Source of the DNA: Massariosphaeria phaeospora
Lineage: Eukaryota > Ascomycota > Dothideomycetes > Pleosporales
Direction: 5' to 3'
Assembly: GCA_011032825.1 (NCBI GenBank)
Contig: JAADJZ010000004.1
Span: 434,001 to 498,000 of the forward strand
Length of the DNA: 64,000 bases
Of the stretch, positions 44,407 through 55,818 are shown one piece after another. The notes beneath the pieces are model-generated. The model ran no database searches, had not been told where the DNA came from, and was given only the letters and a program-made list of their open reading frames with translations. Every line of letters begins with the position of its first letter. Position 1 is the first letter of the stretch. The position numbers and the translations under genes were made by a program.

Positions 44407-45667
44407 ATGCCTCATATAGATATGGAAGACGCCGACGAGCTGGTTTTACCTGGCAACCCACTCATCGAAGACCTGCTCAACGGGACGCAGATGCAGGAGT
44501 TTGAGGAAGCAAGCTGGGAGGCCGGCGAAAGGCTCTCCGACGACGCGATGGTGGCTCTTCAGCCAACGCAGGACCGCCAGGAGTTCACCAAGAAGTACAT
44601 AAAGCCGCTGGAGGCTGTTGTCGAGACTGCCGACCAAGCGATCGACAAAGCAAGGCAGCGGCTGGCGAGGCGTCGATTGGCCCAGACAAACCCTCACAAG
44701 CCACCAATGAGTCTTCCGCCTATACCACCATTCAGGAGTCAACCCTTTGTTGGTGAAAAGGTAGTAATACCCATGCATTATGTGACTGATGCCAATGGCT
44801 AACCTTCTCAAGCATCTCAGCGACAGCCGGAAGCGAGGAGGGCCACCGAATACGCCATCGGTCTCCAAGTATCGCAAAACCGGCTCCGCGGCTGCCACTC
44901 CTGGTCAATTCCATAGAGGGGTGGCAGTGGAAACGGGTGCACCAGAACTGGGTGGAGGTGATGGACAGCGATTAGGCGGAGGCCTTTTTACTGTTCAAGG
45001 GACTCCGGTACCAAGTGGAGATAATGCCCGGCAGCGATTAGGCGAAGGTCTTTTTGCTGGCCAAGGGACTCTAGGTTTAAGTGGAGATAATGCTGAACAG
45101 CGATTAGGTAAAGGCCTTTTTACTGGCCAAGGGACTCTGGATTTAAGTGGAGATAATGCTGAACAGCGATTAGGTAAAGGCCTTTTTGCTAATCCAGGAA
45201 CTCCAGGTAGAGACAATGCTGAACAGCGATCAGGCAGAGGCCCTTTTGCTGATCAAGAGACTTCAGGACATGCTGGGCAGCGATTGGACATAGGCCCTTT
45301 TACTCTCCAAGGAACTTCAGCAATTAATGGTTTGCTGGGTCAACAGTTGGCTGATAAGAGGCCGATTGTTGCCAAAGAAGACTCGGATCGAAGTGGAGAC
45401 AGTCCTAAGCACGGAGTAGGAATGTTTCGCAACAATAGTAGTGGAACCTTGTCGTTTGGGAGCCAACTCAGGGAGAGCAGCCAGGTGTCGTCAGTTCAGA
45501 GCGAGGAACAGATGCTGTCCGAGGAGGCGCCCCGTCTTCCGTTTGCTCTGTGGATCCCAAAGGAAGATGGCAGGGGTGGCGCTTGGTTAGGCGGCGACGA
45601 CGTCCCGGAAGACCTAGGCAAGTTCCTGCAGGACAAGTTGTTACGACGCCTTTCCGCAGACGAGTAG
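44407..45667 (+). CDS. Orphan protein with 22-residue repeats
   Basis: A 402-residue protein from exons 44407-44760 and 44813-45667; the 52-nt intron has a GTAGTA donor and GGCTAACC branch point, joining FVGEK to HLSDSRKRGG. The start was set at 44407 for its context (CCCACCATGCC). The first half is helical and acidic (EDADELVLPGNPLIEDLL). The second half has about six units of the pattern GDNAEQRLGKGLFTGQGTL (residues about 170-290). It ends with FALWIPKEDGRGGAWLGGDD and a charged helix. No recognised family, no signal peptide. It is intact, unlike several neighbours. Confidence 0.65.
44955..45300 (+). repeat. In-gene tandem repeat, about 66-bp units
   Basis: CAGCGATTAGGTAAAGGCC and GGAGATAATGCTGAACAGCG recur four to six times, in frame with the 22-residue protein repeat. 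Confidence 0.8.
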
Positions 45668-46501
45668 CAGGTGGGCATCTATGGGGGAGAAGGACAATGT
45701 CTGCATACTGGTGTGGGTCGTCACCCGGCGGAAAGCGTCCGAGTGGGATGGACAGGAAGGTAGGGAGGCATGCAGAACCTGCACGGCAGATGCTGCAAAA
45801 CCAACTCCTGGACACAGAAGGTTGCCGCGGCCGTGCGCGTTGAAGGTTACCGTAAACGGCGCCCTCACGGTCGGGTTCCTGCCTCTGCAGCAGCGTTTGA
45901 GGAAAGGGAAGGCTTGGACCGACAAGGAATTTTGGCTCATTGGAGGGTGAAATAAGCCGGTTATTATTATTATTTACCTGTGACAGTGGTAATGCATCTG
46001 TTTTCTTGAAATCGTAGGATCTTATAAACTTGTGGCGTGCTGAATTGTTAAAGTGACTCACCGCTAGTTTCAGCTCGAGCTTATCGTTTCACGCATGGAG
46101 CCTGGAAAGATAATAATGAGACACCAGACTTGTAACCAAGTTTCTTATAATATTATACAAGGGAAATGAAAATCGTATGTGAAAACACCACAAACTCCGA
46201 TCACTGTACCTCTGAGGCCTAGGACTAGGTATGACATTAACGCCTGGGTCGGTAACATCAAATGAATAGAGATCTACGCCAGCTCTGGAAACTGGTCTAG
46301 ACCTAACCTGTAAGTGTAAAGGATATCAACGCCGGGAGCAGATGACATCGAATGAAATAGAAGTCTATACTAGCGCGGGATGCTGGTCTAGACTGAGACA
46401 GTAGAGAAAGATATCAACGCCGGGAGCAGATGACATCGAATGAGATAGAAGTCTATGCCAGCGCGGGATGCTGGTCTAGACTGAGACAGCAGAGAGAGAT
46501 A
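45668..46501. other. Intergenic with a tandem-repeat array
   Basis: About 830 bases between convergent genes. The left part is probably a 3' end; a (TTA)n run is at 45961-45975; the array at 46231-46530 overlaps the 3' end of the next gene. Confidence 0.5.
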
Positions 46502-46530
46502 TCAATGCCTGTAGCAGATGACATCAAACG
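46231..46530. repeat. Tandem repeat, unit about 89 bp, about four copies
   Basis: GATATCAACGCCGGGAGCAG and ATGACATCGAATGA recur at about 46322 and 46411, with diverged copies at 46231 and 46498. The two middle units are almost identical. The last unit overlaps the stop of the minus-strand gene. Confidence 0.85.
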
Positions 46531-48091
46531 AAAAGACCTGTTCACCACTGTGGATTTTCCGGAACGTCATGTTTGAAGGGTTCCCATTCCGGTGGAGCGT
46601 CTTGTATCCACTTAACTGGAACTCTAGACTTGTCGAGCTGCTGGTGCTGCCATTCGTCCAGGATGCCACTCCAATGGTCCCGGGTACCGGATTCGTGACC
46701 GGGAAGAGGTAAGCTGGGTGGGCATTGAACAGTTGCTGTTCGGCGCCCCACCACCAGGACTGGGGATTGGTCAGCTCCCCCCGTTCTCGCAGGAAGCGAA
46801 CGAGATTCCGGCCCCTAGCGTATTGTGATTCAGGGTTGAGCTTCAGTTTGTCACCCTTTTCACGCCATAGCACCGGCGCCAGATCCCTTCTGGACTCCAC
46901 CATCCTAGTATGGTAGCCGATGTGGCGGTCGGCCTGTTGCTGCTCGTCTGCCCCACGAGCAGCCCTGTCCAGCACGTCACAGATCCCACTGAGTTGGCGA
47001 CCTTTTTGTGAGTCGTGTGCAGATTGGTGGGCGGCCCTGTTGACATCGGACCAGTTCTCCGGCATCTTGTCACCCTTCTCGAACTCGGCGATGACGCGGG
47101 CATGCTCATCGACGAGGACCTTCGTCTATCGGGCGGTTTCCTTCAAGTCGGTCTTGTCCAGCAACGTGAAAGCCCCAACCACTGTCTGCCGCATCTCCTC
47201 CTTCTGCCTCTTCAACTGCGCGTTTTCTTTCTTCAACGCCTCCAGCTCGGCCTCCATATCGCGTGCGACCTTTTCTGTCTGGTTGATTCGGTCGTCCGCC
47301 CACTGGACCCAGGCTTGGTTCCTGAGGCTGCGGAGGTGCAGCGCATTCCACTCAGCCCCTAGCACACCTGCCAACTTATCGGCATGTTGCTTACGAAACT
47401 TCCTATCAATGACAACCGGCACTTTCTCCGGCTCGTCATCGCTTCTATTTGGCACCCGCGATACCCCAGGGTAGGCTCCGACTCTGCCTCGAGGTTTGTA
47501 GGCAGACTTGGCGGGTAATACCCAAAGGCGAAGCCCGCCGTAAACCGGTTACGTGCCCGGTATGGGACACTGGGGTAGGCCGGGATGTGGGGCGGAATGG
47601 ACTGGCCGGCTAGAGATCGGATGTTAGCATGCGGCGAATATTTTCAGAGATGTATCACTTACCTCGCATCGCGGCCATGACCCATCCGTCTCTATCACGC
47701 GGCTTCGAGGGTACCGACCCAAGTTCCGCCTCCGCTTCATCAGCCCATGAAGACCTGCCCGTTTCCGCTGCGCCAGGTCGCAGTTTACCGTCACCCTTAA
47801 CCTCCTTCTTCGCCTTCCTTTTCGACTCAACCGTTTCCCATGGAGCTTCATTTTCGGCCAACCCGGCCAGCTCCTGTGGAGCACTCACTTCCGGCTCCAG
47901 ACTAACACCCCCTCCGGCACCTGTACAGCACCCTCCTCCGGTACCTGCACAACACCCTCCTCTGGCAGGCCCAGCGGTTCTTCTTCGGCAATAGACTCCC
48001 AAAGGTCGGGCTCTTCCATATTTAACGTCGCGAATTTACCGTACTGGGACGGTGTGTCGTTTAGTAACGAATTGAGTGGACGTGGTGCCAT
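46502..48091 (-). pseudogene. Orphan coiled-coil protein with two one-base breaks and an in-frame TAG
   Basis: No known family. Start 48091, exon 1 to 47663, intron 47662-47610 (GTAAGT, GCTAAC), exon 2 47609-46502. Three lesions split it. At 47908-47912 a G5 run needs one more G to join VQVPEG to GVSLEPEVSAPQELAG. At 47513-47515 a C3 run needs one more C to join FAFGYYP to AKSAYKPRGRVG. At 47128-47126 a TAG lies between KETAR and TKVLVDEHARVIAEFEKG in the same frame. With one base restored, exon 1 gives the phase the intron needs. The product would exceed 500 residues: acidic N-terminus, a coiled coil (EAELEALKKENAQLKRQKEE) and a conserved-looking C-terminus. The TAG could instead end a 57-nt intron with a weak GTGGTT donor. 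Confidence 0.55.
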
Positions 48092-48212
48092 TAGTCGTGA
48101 TGGCGATGAGTTTCGCAGATTAGGCGGGGCAGAAAAAAGGTTATGCGGCGCATGAAAAAAGGCTTGGCAGATTACATAATCGCTTCTTCCCTAATTAAGC
48201 CTTGCACAGCTT

Positions 48213-48386
48213 AGACTTAAAGCTATCCTCTTGACAGTATAGGATCTTCTAACGATAGATAGATAGTATGCCTCTGCCTTTATAAAGCCCTGCTGTATCT
48301 ACTATACTAGGTATTGTCTACACAGGGGTTGCTACAGACGGTAGGGTTGCCTAGGAGCGTATCAGAATCGAATTGCCGATAGAGAT
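48213..48386 (+). repeat. Dispersed repeat family, copy C
   Basis: AGACTTA, ATCCTCTTGACAGTATAGGA, TAGATAGATAG, TTTATAAAGCCCTGCTGTA, TACTAGGTATTGTCTACACA and a tail TGCCTAGGAGCG...GAATTGCC. Forms a head-to-tail pair with copy D at a 174-bp spacing. Confidence 0.75.
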
Positions 48387-48565
48387 AGACTTAGGCAATC
48401 CTCTTGGCAGCATAGGATTTTCGAGCGACAGGTAGATGGTTTACCCTCATCTCTACAAAGCTCTGTTGTATCTAGAATACTGAGTAATGTCTACACAGAG
48501 ATTTGTAGAGGTAAGAGGGTCGGTTTATGGTACCTAGGTACGCGGATCGGAAACGAATCATGCCA
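48387..48565 (+). repeat. Dispersed repeat family, copy D
   Basis: AGACTTAGGCAATCCTCTTG, GCAGCATAGGA, TAGATGG, CTACAAAGCTCTGTTGTATC, TACTGAGTAATGTCTACACA, tail TACCTAGGTACGCGGATCGG and AAACGAATCATGCC. Closest in layout to copy C. Confidence 0.75.
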
Positions 48566-48628
48566 TGGGGGAGGTGAGCCGAGGTATACAACCCGAGAAT
48601 CAGGAGAAGGACAATGTGCACTATACAC

Positions 48629-51146
48629 TCAAAGCTGTCCAGGATAGCCCCACCCCAGGAACCAACTCTCGGGACTCCCCTCGAACCCAAACCCATAGTC
48701 CACGGTCTCATCCGGAAGGATAGACTCCCAGTTCATATTTTCCCAGCTCACCTCCGGCATGGCCTCTCCCAGCCCGTCGACACCAGAAGTACCGGGCCCC
48801 GTCATCACATCACCCCCTTCTCCCCTCCAAGGCTCCGTTGCAGCTTCCAAGCCCGGCCGCTGCTCGAACTCGACATCCTGTTCATTGAGGAACGCCGCCT
48901 TCAACATCTCCGCTGACTCGACGACAGCCTTCTGTGCTCCCTCTAGTACGGCTACATTCGGATCGGTGTTAGCAGCGAGGGCGTCTATGCGTGCAAGAGC
49001 GCATGTGAGAAAGATGAGCCCTTTGGCGTTCGTCTCGCCGTTTCGAATTCGGGCCTCGGTCGTTTCTCTTGCGGTGAAGAGGACCTTGCGGAGTGTCTCA
49101 AATTGCGGTGGCATGGTGAGTGGAGGCTGAGACGGTGGCAGCTGACTTGTGACTAGTTCCGAGGGCATAGAGCTGATTGGCCCCGTAAGTGGCGCAAATA
49201 ACGAGCTGTCCATCTGCTGCTCTTCAATCTGGGCGATCAGTTCGAGATACACTGTAGATGTGGAATACAAGAAGATTGATTTGAAGAGACCGACGGCACA
49301 GTGCGAAAATCGCGTCCAGTCATCTTTCTCTCCGGCTTTCAGGTGTGTCGCTGGCGCATGAATGGCCAACGCCGTATCGAGGCATATCTTCTTCGAGTAG
49401 TAATATCTGGGATTCTCTTTTGCTTTCGCAAAAAAGGGACGGTGAAGACAGAGAACGAACCGTTTGACGAGAGTATCGAACAGTTTAATCTGAAAAGGGT
49501 TGGCACTGGGGAGCGACGTGAGAAAGCGCTGGAAGAACTGGGTCTTTGCGCGGCAGACCGTACCGACTTCTGTGCCTAGCCGTAGCGTCTCGTCGTAGGA
49601 CATGTCTGACCGAAGATTGTTAACCAAGCTAGTGATCTCGAGCCGTATGGGTAGAGTCTCGCTGAGAGCAATCTGGAAGGAGGTTTGAGTGAACACATTG
49701 GGAGGCTTTTCGTCAAGGTACGAGTCACCTTCACTGATATCCTCATCGTTGATGTTGGATGGTGGAAGAGTATCGTAGTCGTCGGGCGAGATCATCGGCG
49801 GCATTCCCATGTCTAGACTGGCCTGCACGGTTATCTCTAACACCGTCGCCCATAATCTCCTCCTCATTTCAACACCAAACGTCGATATTCTAGGAAAGTG
49901 GCGTGGATCTCGATGCAGACCTAGATGCATCGCGCTGCGTAGAAGAGCACCAGCTGGGATCCATATGAGGTCGCCATCCACACTGCACACTTGTCGCGCA
50001 AGCAAGAGCAGGGTATGGATTTGGATGCCGGCCATATTTAGTCGTGACTTTTCGTGGGGAGAACTGAGCCATGATCCTGTGGCCTGGATCCACTTGACCG
50101 ACGCGGCGCGGAGACGACTCTGACGTTCGCCCGTGTAGAAAGGGACACCGATAGCGCACACCATCAGTATCTTCATCAAGACTGACGGCTTCGCTGCTTC
50201 CGGATTCTCCCAGTACTGGTCATATTCTTTCTGGAACGTCGGTATATGCAGTACTCGGAATACTCCCTCAAAAGTTCGAAAGTAGCATTGGACCAGTTGA
50301 TCGCAGGTGTCCTTCTGGGGAACAGAGGAGACGAGCTCCGGGTCAAGTGGCATTTGTAACATGCGAGCTGCTTTGAGTGCACGCCCCACTCTTTTACATT
50401 CAGAAACTGTTGCCCACAGCTCGGACGACTTGTTGACTTCTTTCCTGTTCGTGCTCTCATTGGAGACGGTGTGTCCATGACCAAGAGCATCATACTATCG
50501 GAATAGGTGTCAGTGCGTGATCAGATCACTTGAAGGATCTGTAACTGATCACACAAGGGCTGAAATCACTTACCGGCTCGAGACAGTTGACCCAATGGCT
50601 CTCCCCGTAGAACCTCGACTTGACGAATTGCCCGGCAAGTCCGGTGGGAGCATCCCGAATCGGCAAAACTGTGCCTCCAGCGGCGGCCTTTTCCCCGGTC
50701 ATAAAAGCCAGTCTCCCTTCAAGTTCCCGAACCTTCTCTACGAGAGTACTGACAGTCGTTGCATCGGTCGTGTCGCTATGAACAGTCGGCAACGGATGCA
50801 GTTTTGGTTTCCCATGGGTTCCTAGGATACCAGGTGCAATGTACGAGTTCATCATTGAGTCCATCTCGAAAGTTGCTTCAGCCAGTTGTGGACTAGATGC
50901 AGGGGAGCCATCCTGACCAGCACTTGCAGGTGTAGAAGACTCAGCACGATGGACAGGTGAGTGTCGGCCGGGGCGATAGGTGCATGTTGGGGACTTTGTG
51001 CGAGTGCATGGCCCACAAGGCTTGTCACGATCACACTTCACCTTTCTTTTCCTGCATTCGACACAAGAGAGAGCCGGTCTTCGCCGTTTTACTGGGCCTA
51101 TGCCGTCGGAATCAGCATGGCGTAGCCTGGGCGGCTGACGGTCCAT
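48629..51146 (-). CDS. Zn2Cys6 fungal transcription factor
   Basis: An 812-residue protein from exons 51146-50574 and 50494-48629 (79-nt intron, phase 0, GTAAGT). The N-terminal binuclear zinc cluster has its six cysteines at 28, 31, 38, 44, 47 and 55 (CVECRKRKVKCDRDKPCGPC), preceded by a basic stretch. A short coiled coil (STLVEKVRELEGRLAFMTG) for dimerisation follows. The middle region matches the fungal-specific transcription-factor domain (CYFRTFEGVFRVLHIPTFQK, and GALLRSAMHLGLHRDPRHF with EMRRRLWATVLE). The C-terminus is acidic and aromatic (SWENMNWESILPDETVDYGF), a likely activation region. Target genes cannot be read; no metabolic cluster lies next to it. Confidence 0.9.
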
Positions 51147-53653
51147 TAGTGATAAACGCTGGGCGTAAACGGTGTAGGGGGGTTCAAATAACGGTTGGCC
51201 CGCATAAGCGTTCAGGTAGGCGACACAACGAATTCTTGCAATAATCGTTCAACGTCGAAGCGGGAGAGTCGAAAGAGCGGGAAGGCTCGGCCTTAAGACT
51301 GCGCGCTCGGTGATTTGAAATAACCGACCCCTGACCCGACTGGGCGTGGTGGAATACGATGTGGAAAAAATGGCATAAGAACGATTTGACGCGTGGATAC
51401 GGCCACGGGGGCTGGCTCTTCTTGATTCCTATTGATGAATTGAATATGAGAGCCCGCAAGATGGGTAAAGATTGGGACAAGTCGTTGTTTCCGTATGAAA
51501 CTAAGTGGAGAGAACTAGTATCCGAGCAGGCTAGTTGCGACAAATCCCGCAGGAGTAGTACGTCATCTTATTCCCATCAACACCGTGGACCTCATATCAC
51601 CAAGGCAGTGTTATATTTCTGCGCGAAAATACCATCAAGACTGCCTACTAATTCTCACTCGTGGGACCTACTGCAGTCTCTGATTTGTGAACTAAATCGC
51701 GATAAAAAGCAACACGGGATATAATGAGTGTCTTATCTCGAGCCAGCTTTTGCAGCTGCTTGAAAATGCTCGCAAACCCAGAGTTGCTGAATAAGGTTGG
51801 TCTTGGCAGTGAATGTTCACCAACTGTGGATCAAAAGTGAGTTTTGCGCAACCGGAATCTCAACAACACCAGACAGACGACAGACTAGTTCTCTGTGCAG
51901 ATACATAATTGCAGTCAATCGAGAGGCTTTGGATCAGCCCGACTCGCGAACTTCACATCGATCGTGCAGGTTGGTCTTATGTAAGCCTTTTATCGGACCG
52001 ACCGGGTGCCATCTCGGGCCGCTTCCGCTAGTTCGAAGTCGCCTATCGCCATATATCACAAACCTCCGAAGCACAACACAACACTCTGGGACCACATCCT
52101 TCTTCGATTCTTTCTTCCATCATCACTCACGAGTCTTCGAAGCTCGTCTGGGACAGCCACGTTAAGTCAGAGGCGCGGAGACGCTGTTCTCGTGTGGCGC
52201 GTCGCAGAACAGCTGTGCCCCACTGTCAAACGGAAAGGTTGACGATGAAGTTACAGAGCAACGTTTGTGTGTGCCAACCTCCGATCTAGGCAAAGTCAAT
52301 GCTAGCAACAGCAGAGATTGAGACAAGCTTCACGACGCACGACACATCCCTTTCGACAAACGCGCATCATCCCTCGTAGACTGCTGGCACTGCTGATGGT
52401 ACTACATTCCCAAACCGGTATACATCTCGCCAACCCGACCACTTGTACACCCCACAAGCCCTTGGAATGGACCTCACCCCGTCTTAGTCCCCGTAGCGCC
52501 CCGTCGCGTGACTGAAGCAGGACCGCATCCGTGCAGCCTGCAAGCTTAATCCGGATATCGCAAGGCTCAGACACCCTTCCTGGTCTTAACATCCCCCCTT
52601 GTTCGTATAGTCAGCGAATTGTTTTCCGGTTCTTGCGCGGACAATTCGATGATTGTTGCGCATTTGGCATCCTAGGCGATGAGGTGCGTAGGGCTAAGTG
52701 AGATCGGCTCTCAAAACCGCCAAAAATGCAGCAATTCCAGCGAGACGTCGAGTAAGCGATTCACACAGCGATTTCATGCCAGGACAGACTCACATGCAAC
52801 TGACAAACAGTCCAATCACAGCAGCTCGCGCCCATACCTGCCTAGAAGTTCAGTTCAGCTTCCAAGCTTTCATGCATCCAACATCTTGCTTTCCGCATCC
52901 GGACTTGCCACATACGCGAAACATTCAAGGGGGGTATACGTTTGCCTGATTCCCCGGAATCGATATCGACAACATCAACCCACCTTAACGTTCTGGAAAT
53001 CGATGAGGAGGCTTAGTGAATTCATAAGAAATCCGATCTAGACAATTTTCAGACATATCTCGCGGTTGCTACAAGATGTAGATCGTGCAAGTGTTCGCTT
53101 AACTACTCAAGTTCTCTCCGTTCGGAAAAGCCACACGTTTCTTGGACACTAACATCCCTACCGCCTAGAGTTACACAGCGTCCGAAACCCTTCGCCTTGG
53201 CTCCCAACCGCAAGTCCGGCATCTCCGAATGTAGACCACGACCCCTCGATAGATTAAAGAACAGCATGCTGCGCCGCGTCCAAGAATGCTAATCCATTCA
53301 CGTTCCTTCTTTTTCAACCCCCAAGCGGGGAAGCCATATAATATTAATTAATACAGGACCCAGGACGAGACGCACGAGAGAGTCCCGCATAATTCTGAGC
53401 GGGTTATGTGTGTGTGCGCCTGTTTTCGCCAGCCTTGTTACACCTTCACGCGTCTACGCCTCCGAGTCAAAAATCCGCTCGGCGGTTCTGGAGTGTTTCC
53501 TGGTCGAATCCTGGTCGAATTTGTGCTTCGGAAGAAGACGCCACCGAACGCCGCAACAGATTGGTGAACGTACATAAAACGAGTTGCTCACCTGCTGGAA
53601 AGGTGACGAGCCCTCCCTGAACTTCCATTTCGCACCTTCTGAGCTACGTTAAA
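51147..53653. other. Long intergenic region
   Basis: About 2.5 kb between divergently transcribed genes (transcription factor, minus; membrane protein, plus). Short frames at 51359-51724 and 51797-52165 have no domain or codon support. Presumed regulatory DNA. Confidence 0.5.
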
Positions 53654-54797
53654 ATGGATCGATCGAAAGCCTTTACCCCCGAATACCTCGCCGAAGACAT
53701 CGGATACCGGCTCCTGTCAACCTGTATTGCCTTCCTAGTCCTGGATACATTCTTCATCGTCCTCATGTTTATATCGCGGTACATGAGTGAAGACCAAACA
53801 GGGAACGTGTCGATGGCATTACTCATGACATCGGCGTATCTGACCTGCTGTGGGAAAATCGTCAACGCAATCTGTAAGCTTCTCCTCGCTGAAAGCTAGC
53901 TGATCTTTGCTAATACTGTCAGGTATGGTGCAACTCGGCGGTGCAGGCCGACATCTCGTTGCGCTCCCCATCTCTACCATACATACCTCGCTTAAGATGA
54001 GCACCGTCAATCAGATCATCTGCCCGCTCACCACCTCCCTTACCAAGCTCGGCGTCCTTTGCCTCTTCCACCAAATTCTTGGTCGTACCTCGCGAAGGCT
54101 GCGTATTATCATCAACGTAACCTTTGTGGTGGTACTTTGTGTCCTGCTCGTCCAGGTCCTTATACCCTTCGTAAACTGCAAGCCCTTCTCAAAAATGTGG
54201 CAACCTGAAAGGCCTGGTTTCTGCGGCATCCCGGCGCAAGCGCTGTGGCGGTATTTGAGTTTACCGAACGTGATCACGACCATGGTCATCATATCCATCC
54301 CGGTCCCTTCACTGTACAAACTGCACGTCTCAACGCTGACGAAGATTGGGGTCGGCGTGGTGTTCGTTGTTTGCGTCATGGGCTTCATCGCTGCTGTTAT
54401 GCGCTTCCACGCCTTCGTCATGGTCGAGAACTTCAACGACATCACCTACGATAATGTCATGCCAATGTGCTGGACCATCGCCGAGTCGGGGATTTATCTG
54501 TTGGCGGGCATTCTCCCGACCTTGAGGCCGTTACTGAGAAAGGTGTTTGCGGATGTCCCGTTCGAAAAGCTCCTGAGCAAGAGCTTCAAGAGCTTGAAGA
54601 GCTTCAGGACGTCTGGAAGTTGGGGTAATAAGCGTGGGAGTCAAATGCGGCCCAAAGGGGGAAAGCCGACCGACGTTCAGAAACCGCTGCCGTCGGTGCC
54701 CAAAGACAACATACTGTTCTCGGATATGAGTTCAAATGGGACGGTAATGGTAATGATGGAAGATGAAGAGAGTTTAAAGATGGGTGTGTATAAGTAG
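53654..54797 (+). CDS. Rhodopsin-domain (PTH11-type) seven-helix membrane protein
   Basis: A 364-residue integral membrane protein from exons 53654-53873 and 53923-54797 (49-nt intron). Seven hydrophobic segments are visible, the first near residues 24-42 (IAFLVLDTFFIVLMFISRY) and the last WTIAESGIYLLAGILPTLRP. Features of the fungal rhodopsin-domain family are present: GGAGRH after helix 2, a C-x(n)-FW-like stretch VNCKPFSKMW, and CWTIAESG before the last helix. The cytosolic tail is basic then Ser/Pro-rich. The extracellular CFEM domain of some PTH11 proteins is absent. The family is associated with surface sensing; the ligand is unknown. Confidence 0.85.
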
Positions 54798-55818
54798 TGG
54801 TGTTTGAAGCTAATAACGGAAATCCACACGAATATAAACTTCGCAATATTCGCCGGCCACTAGCAAAGGATATCTGCCATCCAATTGGCAGGATAGAGCA
54901 GATAGAAGTGATCGCAGTAGCTTGATTGGAGTCCGGGTTCATTCTTCTGCTAATATTCAGCATATACTGTAAGAGACAAGTATGCTACCTTCCGTGAGAT
55001 GCGATACTCAATGCCAGTGCCCACGAGCAATACTTCGTTCGACCAAAAACCCCGTTCAGATTCACTGCAAACCTAGGAGCATCTTTACCTTGCCCGCTAT
55101 ATGCACATACTCTAGTTGCATTTTCAAATGCAGTATACCGAACTGAGCTCTGCAGTTTGCCAACTTTTCAGACAATGTGCGCTGACTGATCGAGGTGTTG
55201 CACTGTCCCTGCCTTTGCGAGGGTTGTACCGCCTGTTCATTAATGCACGGCTAGCAGCAGCCACGCATACTAACAGCTCTCGAAGCCAGAAATATGGCCC
55301 TATGCGGCAGGATGGTTGCGTTGAAGACAAGGGACGCGTGTGCGACAGCAGAAATGAGGCTGGTGGCAGAGATGCGAGAAGAGGCTTGAGGTTTGAGGTG
55401 TCGCGGGGCAAGGCCGGTCTTGGCACCGCCCGGCCAACCCTGGAGAGCAGCAGCCCACGAAGACTGCACAAAACACTCGAGAAACGCGACCCCTCCACCT
55501 TGCTCCAAACACACCTAATTCCTGGCTGCCGGTTCTTCTATTTACGCTTCCTTCAGCCAGACACCCTCTCGCCTCGCTTCCCCTGCAGCTCTGAGGTTCT
55601 CCGTCTCTGCTTGCTTGCCAACGCCAGGTACGTCAACACCACTGCGCCGCGAGCCAGCTCGCCCGCCCGCGAGCCCAGCAGCTCACTCTCGCCAAGGGCA
55701 GCTGCCGCATCATTCAGCTACTGCGTATTGCTATCCCCGCATCCCCGCTGATCTCCCCCCGAGGACAGGCTTTGCCCTCGGAGACGCCCGTCCGTGACCC
55801 ACCCGCACGCCCACCACC
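54798..55818. other. Intergenic and CT-rich leader of the PP2A gene
   Basis: About 1 kb. From about 55500 the plus strand is pyrimidine-rich up to the ATG, resembling a long 5' leader. No gene seen. Confidence 0.5.

Larger units (their letters stand above)
48092..48628. other. Intergenic carrying two tandem copies of the dispersed repeat
   Basis: About 540 bases between the start of the broken orphan gene and the transcription-factor stop, almost filled by repeat copies C and D. Confidence 0.6.

Noticed and set aside
51359..52165. Two plus-strand frames of about 120 codons in the long intergenic gap
   Set aside because: Codon use and content look random; no domain, signal or intron structure.
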